Source: Chimonanthus salicifolius
Lineage: Eukaryota; Streptophyta; Magnoliopsida; Laurales; Calycanthaceae
Length of the DNA: 64,000 nucleotides
NCBI GenBank assembly: GCA_013350335.1
Contig: CM023534.1
Location: 14,168,302 to 14,232,301 of the forward strand
Reading direction: 5' to 3'
Shown here piece after piece: positions 35,086 to 46,499 of this stretch. Below the pieces are notes generated by a model. The model saw only the letters and a program-made list of their open reading frames with translations, did no database searches and was not told where the DNA came from. Made by a program: the position numbers and the translations under genes. Numbering within the stretch: position 1 is the first letter of the stretch; the number at the start of each line of letters is the position of its first letter.

Positions 35086-35719
35086 TGTTGGAATATGGCT
35101 TGAATTAAACAAAGAAATCCAATGCTAACGTGAATAGCAATTGCTATGAGACAACAGTTAAACGAGCAAGGTATTGCTGTCAAGATCTAATTATTATGGA
35201 AAGGTGAATTTGTGCAATTGGATATGGCTAAAAGTCCTTCTATAGAACTGCATAATATTCGTATGAGACAAGGGTCTCCAAGGTTTATAAATACAACACT
35301 GCATTGGCTACCCAAGGCACATGAGATGAGCGTGAGAAGAGGGTGATTTTGAGTAGAAGTATCATCGGTGAGGAAACCAAAGAGAAGATCTGTCAGAGAA
35401 GCTGCCAACGCCCAGTTGATACACAGTGCAAATTCAAGTAGTGTGCAAGGAGGGACTGGGTTGATTCTTCTGGCAATTGGTTGGGTTTGAGTGGAACTGT
35501 GGAACAAGTGTAATCTTGTTCCCAGGTTTGAGTTTGGGTATTCAAACTTATTAAATTTCTCTTGTATAAGGCTCTATTATTTCTCTTTTAATAAAATCAT
35601 TATCACGTTCTATGGACGTAGGTCAGATGGACCAAACCACATAAATATTGTGTTGTGCTTGTGTGATTTTATTCTTATATTTTTGATGTATTTATTATTT
35701 CTGCTAATAAATGCTAACA
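35086..35719 (+). mobile_element. Solo LTR in the PPO pseudogene (first)
   Basis: Begins TGTTGGAATATGG and ends GCTAACA. Near the end it has GGACGTAGGTCAGATGG and AACCACATAAATATTG, a 3' segment shared with the solo LTRs at 35735-36674 and 57148-57769. PPO-derived sequence continues on both sides (TATACCTC before, CCTCTTGGGTCC after). The duplication is CCTC-like and imperfect. Confidence 0.75.
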
Positions 35720-35734
35720 CCTCTTGGGTCCAAG

Positions 35735-36674
35735 TGTAAGGTTACATGGATCAATTCCATCTAATGAGTTTGTATAATGTAATAAGGAAACAAATCCTAA
35801 TGGGGAATAGAATCCTAATCAAGGAATGTGACGTATTGGGACTTTATGTACAAGTCAAGATGAGAGAAAGTAGGTGGTGTCCTATTTTGGGATAGCTTTG
35901 AAAAGGAAAGTGAATAACACGGAATTAGGATTATGTTCTCAAAATAAGAAGGCTTTGTCTGTGGAGTATTCTTATAAGTGCAAGGCTCACCAAGGTGAGT
36001 GGGGGTGTGGAATCTCAACAGTACCAAGAGTGAGAGAGCAAACAAAGGTACGATCTTTGGCCATGGACCTCTAATGGCCGCATGGAGTGGTCCAATGCAG
36101 TAGTGGCAATAAAGGTTTTTGCTTTCAACGGTACGCAAATCTGATATTGTCTGGAGAACAGCTTGACGGCCAGAGAGGGGCGGAAGCAACAAGGCAATAC
36201 CGCTGCAGATATGGGTTTTCAGATCTGTGAGTGGCAGCCAGCAGAAGTGCGGCTGGAAAGACAAAGCCCCATCACCAGAGCAGAAGTGTAGATCTGAGTG
36301 TGTGGGACACACAATCATCGAAGACGCTCGCGTTTGAGAATCATATCAAGAGTTGCTCGTATAACGCAGGAAGCGTAGAGGGAGTAACACAGAAGTTGGG
36401 TTCACTGTTCTGAGTATGAGAGAGACTCACATCAACTAAGAGGTGACGTCGGTGTGTTGTATACATGGGTGTCCAAGGGGCTCGGGACTTCGGGTTTGGG
36501 CTCATGACTCAAGGGAGTCATTAATATTGTACATGTATTTTTTTTCTCTTTTATAGTGAATATTCTGTCGCTCCGTGGACGTAAGTTAGATGGGCCGAAT
36601 CACGTAAAATTATTGTGTTGTGCTGTGTGTTTATTTCCATTCGATTTTTCTTGTTTCCGCGCATAACGCAAACA
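35735..36674 (+). mobile_element. Solo LTR in the PPO pseudogene (second), TSD CCAAG
   Basis: Begins TGTAAGGTTACATGG, ends ATAACGCAAACA, and is flanked by CCAAG at 35730-35734 and 36675-36679. The 3' part (CTCCGTGGACGTAAG, GGGCCGAATCACGTAAAA) matches the first solo LTR, only 15 bp away, while the 5' parts differ. ORFs inside it (35815-36413) are spurious. Confidence 0.88.
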
Positions 36675-37061
36675 CCAAGAAGCTTGGCTCTTATGGTGGT
36701 GTCAAGGGTCCAACCATCTGGATTGAAGTCTGCCACGAGGGTAGTAAATTGTAGCATTTTTAGATTCTTCATCTCTCTCCTTCGACATGTGACATGCGAT
36801 TTTGGGTGGGATGGATGGTTTAGGTGGGGTATTGAGCAATGGGAGATCGTTTTCTTCACAGATCTATCGGAGTCTATCAATGCCGAGGCAATCATGAATC
36901 CTGACTCGAACGAGTTGGACGTTCTCATTGTATAAGTAGAAGTGAGAGTCGAGGTAGGCCGGGTCGATGATCTCAGGAGTGTTACCTCTAAGCCTTCTCC
37001 AAATCATCCAGAGATAGTCTACATTTGTTTGGCGTGCAAAGAAAACTGGGTTACAGACGGT

Positions 37062-37587
37062 GTCAGAAAATGATAATTTGATGACATTTTTAAGTAGAAC
37101 TCACTTTCAAAAGCTAGACGTTGAAAGAAAGATTCCTCAAGTATTATATAGAGTCATTAGTTTTATAAATTAACTGATATAAGACTTTTTGTCACTTCAC
37201 ACCTACCCTCACGTAGAGGGGTTTATATTTACATGGTGAGCAAGGAAAAGTGGATCAGGGAGGGTGTTAGAAAACGATGACTTGATAATATTTTTAAAGT
37301 AGAACTCACTCTCAAAAGTTAAATATTTAAGAAAGGACACCTCAAGTGTTATATAGAGTCGATAGTTTTACAAATGAAGTGATATGAGACTTTTTGTTAC
37401 TTCACACCTGCCCTCACGTGCAGTTGTGCCCTGCAGCTACACGTAGAACTTACTTTGATACTACGTTAAAAACTGAGTTGATAACTTTATTGAAGTAGAA
37501 CTTATTTTCAAAATCTAGTTATTGGGAAAAGAAATGCCTCGATTGTTATGTAATAAATCGATGTGGAACTTCTGTTGCTGTAGATGC
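37062..37587. repeat. Tandem repeat block of about 200-bp units inserted in the PPO pseudogene
   Basis: Two units start GGTGTCAGAAAATGATAATT (37060) and GGTGTTAGAAAACGATGACT (37262), and a third partial copy lies at about 37465-37555. Each has TAGAACTCACT-TCAAAA and CTTCACACCT-CCCTCACGT. The intact PPO lacks it (site near 43215). Element ends could not be fixed. Confidence 0.65.
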
Positions 37588-38077
37588 AGCAGAAGGAACC
37601 CATGTTTTCTCTCCGGTCAGAGATTGCTTCCAACCCACACATGTATTGTGCGGTGCAACTCCAATGGTTCATCGATCATCACATTTGTCCTCTTTTCATG
37701 CATTTCGTCTACAACCCATGAAGAGCTCCACCTTCCTTGCACCAGATACCATCTGATGGTACATCGATGCAAGATTGGTTGCTAACTGCTCGTCGGCGTT
37801 GAGCTCGCTCTCAACATTGCTGAAGTTGATTTCTGCCACCTGGGGAGGGTGATGGCATTGGTCACGGTCCATATCTGCAAACAACCTATTCATGTAGAAG
37901 GTGAGAATCAAACAACCTATTCATGTAGATGGTGAGAATCACCATCCCTATTGGAGAATCCCAATTCCAATAGGGCAATGCGAATGTATCATCTCTTAGT
38001 AGTTTACCGAAGATCCTCTCATGGAAGGAAGTAGATATAGAACTGTTGCCAAGGAAAGAAAACCCATGACCCGTGGA

Positions 38078-38782
38078 TGATCTGATAATCCAATCATTTG
38101 GGTGACAATGGAGAGGAAAATGCAGGGAAATGAAATGAGAATCAAGGGAGACGTAGGATTTTGGGAAGATGGATCTTCCTTTTTTGATTTTTTATTTAAT
38201 TTCTCAAAAGATTGTACAATCACGAGTCTTGGCGTGCATCCACAGGTTGGAGACTGCCAAAAAAAAGAGAAAAAGGGATAAAAGTGGGTAGAAACTGTCC
38301 AGAACCGTCGAAAACTGCTCTAACCGCCGGCAGTTTTTAATACCAGTCGACTGGTATATCGACTGATACTATTCACAAACTGTACAAGATGATGTACCAG
38401 TCGACTGGTACATCAACTGGTACTATCAGAGAACAGTCTGTTCTAACATAAGGTGATAGTTGATGTACCAATCAACTAGTACTATTCACAGCTTACGTAA
38501 ATGATGTACCAGTCGATTGGTACTATTCACAACCTAAGTAGATGATGTACCAGTCGATTGGTACTATTCACAACCTAAGTAGATGATGTACCAGTCGATT
38601 GGTACCATCAAAGAGTGATCTGTAACACAGTACAGTCACTAGACGATGTACCAGTCGACTAGTGCAGCGACTGGTACCATTAAAGACTTATTTTCTTCAA
38701 TTTTTAAGTCTTTAAACAAAAATACAACAAGAGAGAAAACTAGGAAATACATGAAAATACAATGAGAGATCCTCCTAGATCA
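38078..38782. mobile_element. Solo LTR in the PPO pseudogene (third), TSD GTGGA
   Basis: Begins TGATCT and ends AGATCA, flanked by GTGGA at 38073-38077 and 38783-38787. PPO sequence resumes on both sides. It holds the palindromic repeat array listed next. Confidence 0.85.
38341..38690. repeat. Array of CAGTCGACTG palindromes
   Basis: About eight copies of GATGTACCAGTCGACTGGTAC and its variants (ACCAGTCGATTGGTACTATT) spaced 40-60 bp apart. In the best copies the core is a perfect palindrome, GTACCAGTCGACTGGTAC. Three units near 38500-38600 are almost identical with a 56-bp period. It lies inside a solo LTR. Confidence 0.82.
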
Positions 38783-39099
38783 GTGGATGTTGAAGGGGCA
38801 GAGTAAATGACTTGGTTGTAAGCTCCAGTGCAGTATCTGTAGTGGATGTTAGCCTGCCTTGTGAAGTATCGAGGATCGTTGTAGTCGAGCTACTTCATCA
38901 AAGTGAGGGCCTTCTCGCCAGACTCATGTTTGGGTAAAATCCAAGTCGATGACATTCTCATCAGAATCTTTTAAAGAGTGTCTCACATGACGACCTAAAC
39001 ATGAAGGGAATCCACTATCATTGTCGGCTTGTCGGCTACGAAGGTGGTAATGTCTTGACATAGAAAATCAGAACAAGTAGGAGTTCCTGATATCATAAT

Positions 39100-40145
39100 A
39101 ATCAACAGTGGAAATCACTACTCCCAATTGTGATCGATATTTGAGTCTTAAGTGACTCTCAAGCTCTGATATCATTTTAATGTAGATTGGATAAGATAAA
39201 ACGCTCTACCCAATGGCTATAGCGGAAGCATTGACACAACTGGATATCTAGGTTATGAAAATCAAGACTCACATGGTATAATGCAACCCGTGTTCTAATC
39301 AGTAAATCCGACTCTCTTAAATGAAAGAATTGAATCACACACAAATGGATTTAAAAAAATAGACCGATTATTTTTTATCAAAAAACCACTCACAACTTCA
39401 AATCAAATATGAAACTCAATTTTTTTTAAAAGAAAAATTCAATTTGAAGAAGTTGAAAACTGAATGGGTTTTAATTAAAACACCTCCCAAAACAACTTAG
39501 GCGGGGCTGGTCAGGATCGGGTCTGAACTACAGAACTGTGACTGTATCTACAAGTTTGACCCCACACACGGCTCAATCTCAGGTTCAAAACAGATTAAAG
39601 GCTGTTTTAATTTCCTAACCATATAAGTAATTGCTGCCCAAGACTTATACCCACTAAGTTTAGTTTCAGATTTTTAAAGTCCTTAAATGGGCATGAATTT
39701 GCTGCCCCAATAATTAACTACAACAAGTCCAATTCTTAATTCAATCCATTATTCATCACAATCAACATTTCAGTATATGGCTTCACCAAACTGGTCTTGT
39801 TCAAGATTTAATTAATACACAAACAAGTTCATAAACCTGGCCAACATTTTCAGTGACATCAATCTGAAAACAGATTTGAGAAAACTGGTTTTTGTTCTTT
39901 TAATCAAATTATAAAAACACCGTTTTAAATCAAACACCAACCACGTTCAACTCGAAGTATTATTGGGTTTTCACACCCGCGAGTCGACGTATTAATTAAA
40001 CCATCATCGATCACCGAGTTTAATCAACAATTAAAACATTGATTCAATAACTCCAGACATTCACGGGAGTTTAGAATTACTTGATTCTTTAAGACGGAAT
40101 ATTAAATCAACCCAAACGTCCTGAGTTGGCAGGAATTATGCAACA
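39100..40145 (-). mobile_element. Truncated LTR retrotransposon end: LTR plus primer-binding site
   Basis: On the minus strand the LTR runs from 40145 (TGTTGCATAATTCC) to 39181 (ATCCAATCTACA). Seven bases further is TGATATCAGAGC, one change from the initiator-Met primer-binding site TGGTATCAGAGC. Only about 80 bp of internal sequence follow before PPO-related or unknown DNA, so the element was truncated. The LTR start and its CCAACTCAGGACG phrase look copia-like (inference). Confidence 0.7.
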
Positions 40146-41345
40146 ATATACTTCTATGATTTTACATAGGTTTTTATTTATTTTATGAAATTCTATACAA
40201 ACGTCTTTGATGGATATAAAAATGAAACAAAATGATAATGGGGTCAATGATGGATGAACATAAGTATTTCTCTCTCTTTTGTTTTTACAGATGTTGCATA
40301 TAAGTCTTCAATGGCTGTAAATTCAATCAAATGGCTTTTATGGGCTTCATACTTTTTTATAGAATTTTCCAATGTCTCATCAGTGAAAAAAATATTAATT
40401 AAAAATAATATAAAGTAAATTAAAATTTTAGGAACTTAAAAGCATTCCATGATTCAATAAAGACTTTTTATGGGCCTTGTGTTTGTATATGGAACTTTCT
40501 AATGACCTATCACATCTTCATTAATCCAATAAAAAAAATTAGTGAAAAAACATGACTACTTAAAAAAAGTGTTAAAAATTTAAAGGCTTCAAAATAAGCC
40601 TTCATTATCTAATCAAGATGTTTTTTCTAATATTTATAAAAGGGTCAAAGTGAGAACCATATAAAGTACAAAAGTTTATTAATTAAAATAATAATTTAAA
40701 TTGATCAAAATTTAAAATATGTTTTCATTTATCCAATCAAGACACTTTTAAATTTTATATTCATTTATAGACATTTTTAATGGACCAGTTGCATAGAGTG
40801 AAAGTGTTCACATAAAGTGAAAAAAAATTAAAATTAGAAAATATAGCTTATTCGATTTAGTCAAAATGAGTTTTTAAGACTTCACTTTATGTACAGAAGA
40901 GTCGTTAGATGGATCTAAAGTGGGTCCTAAATAACATCCAACAAGTTTGGAAATATATATATATAAAGTGGTCAAAATTTAGTAGTTCAAAAAATAAAAT
41001 TTCATTTATCAATTTATAATAGTTTTTTATGACTCAATTTTTCGTGTAGGCCTTAGGAGTGGACCCATCATATGAAATCAAAATGGATCCTATATAAGCT
41101 GCAAAAGTTTAAAAATTAAAAAAATATTTAGAATAAGTAAAATTTAAAAACTAAAAAAATATTTACTAAAACAGGTATTACGCTAGTTACAGTTATTGAC
41201 CTCATTTTACGTTAGTTTCCAACTTTACTCTTTAAAAAAAGTCAAAGAATCGTAGCCAGCTTGAATTAAGCCAAGCCATTATTTTCCAAATCTCCAATAC
41301 TAAAATCTGTGTCCTTGATAGCATGAGCTTATAGACCATTGGACA
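40146..41345. other. AT-rich DNA with loosely repeated phrases
   Basis: No gene. Phrases such as GACTTTTTATGGGCC and ATTTATAGACATTTT recur every 100-150 bp, suggesting an ancient decayed tandem array. No clean unit was found. Confidence 0.35.
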
Positions 41346-41660
41346 TAGGGGTGAAACTTTTGCAGGATTTGAAGGATTTTAAGTCAAACAGAAAAATTAA
41401 GTGGGTTGAGTTTTATATTTTTAAAATTAAAATTGAGTTGAATTAAAAAAAAAATCTAAATTAAATTTGGATCGATTTTGGTTGGGTCGAGCTTTTTTAA
41501 AATTAACTCGATCCGATCCGACTCAAATTGACGTGACTTGATGCAATCAAAAAATTTAATCTAACACTCAAATGGAGTCAGGTCAATTTGGTTTTAATGA
41601 TTTTTTATATATGTTGAATTACATTTATTAAAACCCGCTCAAATTTCAACCCTACTTACA
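41346..41660. mobile_element. MITE-like element, AGGGGTGAAACTT ends
   Basis: Starts AGGGGTGAAACTTTTGC and ends with the approximate complement CAAATTTCAACCCTA. The interior has GTGGGTTGAG, GGTTGGGTCGAG and TTAAAACCCGCTC. Relatives are at 3045-3237 and 33690-34070. Confidence 0.5.
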
Positions 41661-42480
41661 CAATTAATTGCTCAAGGAGGGTTGCAAATTGTCATGCACG
41701 CATTCACATGCAATGTGATAACCCTTCACTTTAAATATATCAAAGGTCTCTAAATTTTATTACTTTAATACTAAAATAAAATTTACATCCATACTTAATT
41801 TTACTTAAAAAATAGATTGAAATTTTAAAAACATATAAAAGTTGAAGCTTTTTCAAAATACAATATAGAGTAACAACAGGTTTTTTTTTTTTTTTTCTTT
41901 CATAATGTTCTTTAAATTTTTATAAAAGAGATTTGTGTCATTTAAATTTTTTTATAACATTAGTGTCTCTCTTATTGAAGAGGTGAGACTAATTTAATGA
42001 ATACATTAAATCACTCATTAAATAAATTATAAACCCAAGATATTTAATCTAATTTTAAAATATAAATTCATTTAAATTAAAAAAATACAATTTACATCAA
42101 CTCCCTTGTTTTTATTCTTTCCATGGATTATAGATATATATTGTCAATCAACCAATAAAAGGTCATTGTAAATATCTTAGGCGACAGACTAATTGACCTA
42201 AAGCTAAGATCCGCGATGTTTGAGACAAATTTTTTATTATAAAGTCATTCTCTATTTTTCTTAATGTCATTCTTGTATGGTATTTATTATCTTAAAGATA
42301 AAAGGGAAGTTTTAAATTAGATAACTTAAAAATGAAGACAATAAATAAGAATTAAGGTAGTTCAATATTTCATGAAATATATACTATAAGTAACTATCAG
42401 TAGAAATTATATAAAACGACATTTTTAAAAAGATGGGTTCAATGAAAATATAAAAAAGAATAAATGAAGAACTCCTGTCC
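41661..42480. other. AT-rich region downstream of PPO
   Basis: No gene or delimited repeat is visible. It should include the 3' untranslated region and poly(A) site of the PPO gene; TTCATTTATTC is within 60 bp of the stop, on the minus strand. Confidence 0.4.
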
Positions 42481-45400
42481 TCATCCTACGTATTCAATAC
42501 GTATCCCATCAATGGAGGTATTCACACCTGTGCCATTTCTTGGCACCAAAAAAACCAAAATACTTTCTTCTTCCTCTGCTTCAAGATCTTCCAATAACTC
42601 TGAAATCCCCAACTTGAGACTACTCGTCGTCTTCTTCCTTGATTCACCTTCCTTCAACATTATCTTCAGACCATGGGGCAAGTGAACAAATGTTCCTGCA
42701 AATTCCCTCGACATTGGCCCTATACTACTATCATCAACTGCATTTATGAACACATCAAACTTCACGTACATGTCTCTGTTTATATTGATCCCATACACAA
42801 CCAAAACCTCCTCTTCTTCTTCTTTCTCTTTCTTGCTTCTGCACCTCTTAGGTCTGAGAACCTTGGTTCTTATGGTGGTGTCAAGGGTCCTTTCATCCGG
42901 GCCGAAGTTTGGATTTTCTCTCTCTCTCTGCTTCAATATGTGAAGAGCGATTTTGGGTGGGATGGATGGTTTTGGTCTGGCATTGAGCCATAGAAGATCG
43001 GCTTCTTCGTAGATGTATGGAAGTCTATCAAAGTCGAGGCAATCCCTGAGCTTGACTCGGACGAGTTGGGCGTTCTCGTCGTGGAAGTAGAAGTAGGTGT
43101 CGAGCCAGGCCGGGTCGACGATTTCAGGAATGTTGTCTCTTAGCCTCCTCCAAATGGTCCAGAGCCGGTCTATGTTTGCATGGTGGGCATAGAAAATTGG
43201 GTCGCGGGCGGCGGAGTAGAAGGTACCCATGTTCTCTCTCTCAGGCTGGAGATTGCTTCCAATCCATGTGTGAAGAGTATTATGCGGTGCAGATTCAATG
43301 GTTCCTTTGCTATAACAGTTGCCCTCTTCCCCTGCAGTACGCTTACAACCCATGAAGAGCTCCACCTTCTTTGCACCAGATACCATCTGATGGTACATGA
43401 AAACAAGGTTGGTTGCGATCTGCTCGTCAGAGCTGAGTTGAGTCTCAACACCACTGAAGTTGATATCTGCTACGTGGGGAGGGAAATGGGCGTGGTCACG
43501 GTCCTTATCTACAAAGGACCCATTCATGTAGAAACTGGGAATCACCATTCCAGGTGGGGAATCCCAATTCCAATAAGGTATTGCAAATGTATCATCCCCA
43601 ATCAGTTTGCCCAAAATCCTTTCGTGGAAGTAAATCATGAACCGGTGCCATGGGAAGAAGAACCATGAGCCATGGATGTCGGCAGGGGTTGAGGAATTGA
43701 CTTGGTTGTAAGCTCCAGTGCAGTAGATACAGTGCAAGTTAGCCTGCCTCATGAAGTTTCGAGGATCTCTGTAGTCGAGCTGCTTCATCAAAGTGAGGGC
43801 TTTCTGGTACTTGGCAATATAAGCATGATCGACGAGGTGGGCGGGCCGGCGAATGCGTTTGGGAGAGGAAGGGTTGGGGAATTGGAAGTCGATGACAGGC
43901 TCTTCAGATTCTGCTTTGGGTGGACAACAGTTGATCGGGCGGCCACCGCTGCTGAAAGAATTGTGGCAAGTGGCTAGGTCGGTAGCCATAGGCCTTCCGC
44001 CGGTATTCTCTGCAACATCAACACTGGAAGACTGGCCATCACTTGTGAATGGGGTTACGCTCCTGAGCCATTCAAAGTACGTGGACAGGATGGGAATAGG
44101 GTCTTTCTCCTCATCTCTGTCACTTAGATCCCTAAACATTATAAAAGTTTGAAGATAAGAGGTAAGATCAATGTTTTAAAATTTTACCGGATCAAACCGG
44201 AGCAATTAATATAAATTTTATAAATAATATTAAATTAGTAAGATTTAATTCATGAGTTTGAAATAAACTTTTAAACAAAAATGCATGCTGTTTATTTCAT
44301 TTTTGCACTACAAATACCTATTGAAATTTTATTTGCTCTCTCATCACAATTTCATTTTAATAATTAAAGTTATCACCACCAATTACTTTTAAATGATATA
44401 AGAAAGTAAAAGTAATTTTTAGTTATGTATTATTAATATTATTTTACCTTTTTGTTAGTTGAAAGTCCATTTATTTATTTTTAGTTACACATACATTTTT
44501 TTTCATTTTTATGTTTCAATCATTTTTCATTCTATTGTAAGTTTTCAAATTTTAGAACAAAATCATTTAAATTTAAGTATCAAATTTCACTTTTTAGTTT
44601 CTTTTTTTTATTTTAATTATTTTTGGTTTCTACATTAATTAAAATAATTAAGAAATTATACTCTTATTTTTAAATAATTTCTATTTTATCTTTTTCTATA
44701 AGTATGATTAAATTATATAATATTAAATAGAGACGCTGGAGTATCTTAATAAAATTACAAAACTGGAGAGTATTCCCACCATCCCACTTCCCATTACTTG
44801 ACTGCAGGGGGTCGAAAATTCGGCTTCACTGCAAAATACTAAATTATATAATATTTAATCTCGGCCAAGATCTTGATTCGGCTGAATTTTTTTGTTTCTC
44901 TACAAAATACTTTTTTTTTTTATAAATCTCAGTGACCTTTTTTTTGAAAAAAAAATTATTTAAGAAAGCTTGCACTATCTCCTGCATCAAAAAGTGAATG
45001 TATGTGACATTTTGCAGTTCACCATTGGATTAACTTCAATACAAGATCCACATGTATTTTTAAGAAAATATTTACGATGGTATACTTAGGGTTTTATATT
45101 GGGTATCCAACGGTTTCTGTATGTAAAAAGTGAGAACCAGTCACTTACCCTTTCCTTTCCTTTTCAAGCATAAATATATGGGGTGGCCCATTGGCTCACA
45201 TGAAATTAAACTTATTATTTAAAAGATGTTTTTTTAAGAGTTTTTTTTAATTGTTTAAAAAAAATTAAAACGGTTTTTTACAAACGCTCGAAGGTTTGTC
45301 GTTAAAACCCGATCAAACTTGTGAGTTTGACTTGGTTTTTGGGGGGTTTATATTTTTAAAGTGTTTTTTAAAATCTGGCCCGTGGGTGAATCGGTTCCGG

Positions 45401-46410
45401 GTTCAACCACGCGTGGGTTTGGTTTTCAAAACACGGGCCAAAATCCAAGTATGTCAGGGGCTCTGAATCTCGATGGCTTGCTTCAACATTCATTAAAAGA
45501 TACAAAGAAGCGTGTATTTTTTTTCCTTGAAATCAAAACAAATTTCTAATTATCTGTGCTTCTAATCTCAGCCGTCTTCTAAGATCAAACACCTTCTAGA
45601 TCTAGTTAAAATTTAATTGTAACTATTGACGGTACAACCTCTGATTTCAAACAAAGAACTCAGGACATTAAAACAACCACCGATCCTTATCTAAAGAAGA
45701 TAAGAATCATCACCGATAGACATCCCAAAGGCAAAGAAGTTCAAACTGAAGTTCAAACTCATCTAAAGAGATTGAAACCACCGATCCTCATCTAAAGAAG
45801 ATAAGGATGGGTGACCCAACAGACAAAGAAGTCTAATGTAATTAGGCATCTTCCTTCTCATCTATCTCTCTCCTACGTATCGATCTCTTTATTATAAATA
45901 TTACTTTTGTATCACCTAAGTAAGGTGGAGAAAATATTTGTAAATCAAATAGAAATTATACAGTAAATCAAGAAGCATCTTACTGTGAATTTGTGTTGTT
46001 AGTCTTCTGTTTTTCTATACTAATATGGAGGGATTTCCTCACAAAACAGGGGTTGTTTGTTCGTTTCACGCTTAATCTCAAAGTGCCACTTTTCATAGAA
46101 TTTATTCGGTGCATGTATTTGAACACTTTGGCTAAAAAAATTGTACTTGGGTACTTGGTGGCATAAAAAAATATGAGACCTCTGTAGAGAGAAAAACGGA
46201 GAAGAAGTTGACCAATGTCCTTTGAATGTGATGCACCAGTTTGAAGATACAGACCAATGAAAATAGTTAAAAAGTGAGTTGTTTAAAGACATACCTCAAG
46301 GGAAATTTTGGGTCTACAAACAGTAGAAATGTGGAGACTGCTGCCAGAATCAAGGCAAGGCAGAGAGCAGAAATCCATAGCTTACGTTCCATGGCCAAGA
46401 AACTATGCAT
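42481..46410 (-). CDS. PPO: Polyphenol oxidase (catechol oxidase/tyrosinase family), two exons
   Basis: A type-3 copper enzyme that oxidises o-diphenols to quinones. Exon 2 (42481-44131) encodes about 550 residues. In order it has a Cys-rich N-terminal segment (ATCHNSF, NCCPP), the CuA site (HCIYC with the cysteine for the thioether link, DIHGSWFFFPWHR), the CuB site (APHNTLHTWIG and FYAHHANIDRLW), the DWL-type linker (DPAWLDTYFYFHDENAQLVR) and the C-terminal KFDV domain. All six copper ligands are present. Exon 1 (donor at 46296) encodes MERKLWISALCLALILAAVS, a hydrophobic signal/anchor, from the ATG at 46392 or the in-frame ATG at 46410. The strong donor GAG|GTATGT leaves exon 1 one base out of frame; a weaker site TT|GTAGAC at 46318 keeps the frame. 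A decayed copy lies at 35-39 kb. Substrate is unknown. Confidence 0.9.
44132..46295 (-). other. PPO intron 1 (2.2 kb)
   Basis: The acceptor is AATGTTTAG|GGATC. The interior has no gene. The part from 45550 to 46010 has repeated ACCGATCCTYATCTAAAGAAG phrases and TATTATAAATATTAC followed by a possible transcription-end region, like part of an LTR, but ends were not fixed. Intron boundaries follow the strong donor. Confidence 0.5.
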
Positions 46411-46484
46411 GAAAATGGAGACCTATGAGTAAGTAACATACTATACACGATTATGTGGTGTATGTTAGTGGTTGAGAGTGGACT

Positions 46485-46491
46485 GGTTGGT
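46485..46491 (-). promoter_or_regulatory. AC-type (ACCAACC) MYB element upstream of PPO
   Basis: The minus strand reads CACCAACCAG 75-80 bp upstream of the ATG at 46410. ACCAACC is the AC-II box bound by R2R3-MYB factors in phenylpropanoid promoters. A single short match could be chance. A TATAGTAT motif lies near 46442. Confidence 0.25.
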
Positions 46492-46499
46492 GTGTTCAG

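Larger units (their letters stand above)
35015..38970 (-). pseudogene. PPO: Polyphenol oxidase pseudogene, cut by several insertions
   Basis: Pieces match the PPO gene at 42481-46410 in the same order and strand: 35015-35085, 35720-35734, 36675-37060, 37588-38077 and 38783-38970. Recognisable residues include [38 protein letters not shown] and KKVELFMGC-like ARKVELFMGCRRNA (37911-37696), and GWTLDTTIRAKLLG from the C-terminal part near 36720. The copper A region is split by a solo LTR at the segment that in the intact gene encodes the IHGSWFF site. A 31-bp tandem duplication (37878-37939) also breaks the frame. No continuous frame remains. Confidence 0.9.

Noticed and set aside
35815..36413. 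ORFs of 60 to 167 codons on both strands
   Set aside because: They lie fully inside a solo LTR bounded by CCAAG duplications and match no protein family.
42673..44152. Plus-strand ORFs up to 162 codons
   Set aside because: Antisense shadows of the PPO exon 2 reading frame.
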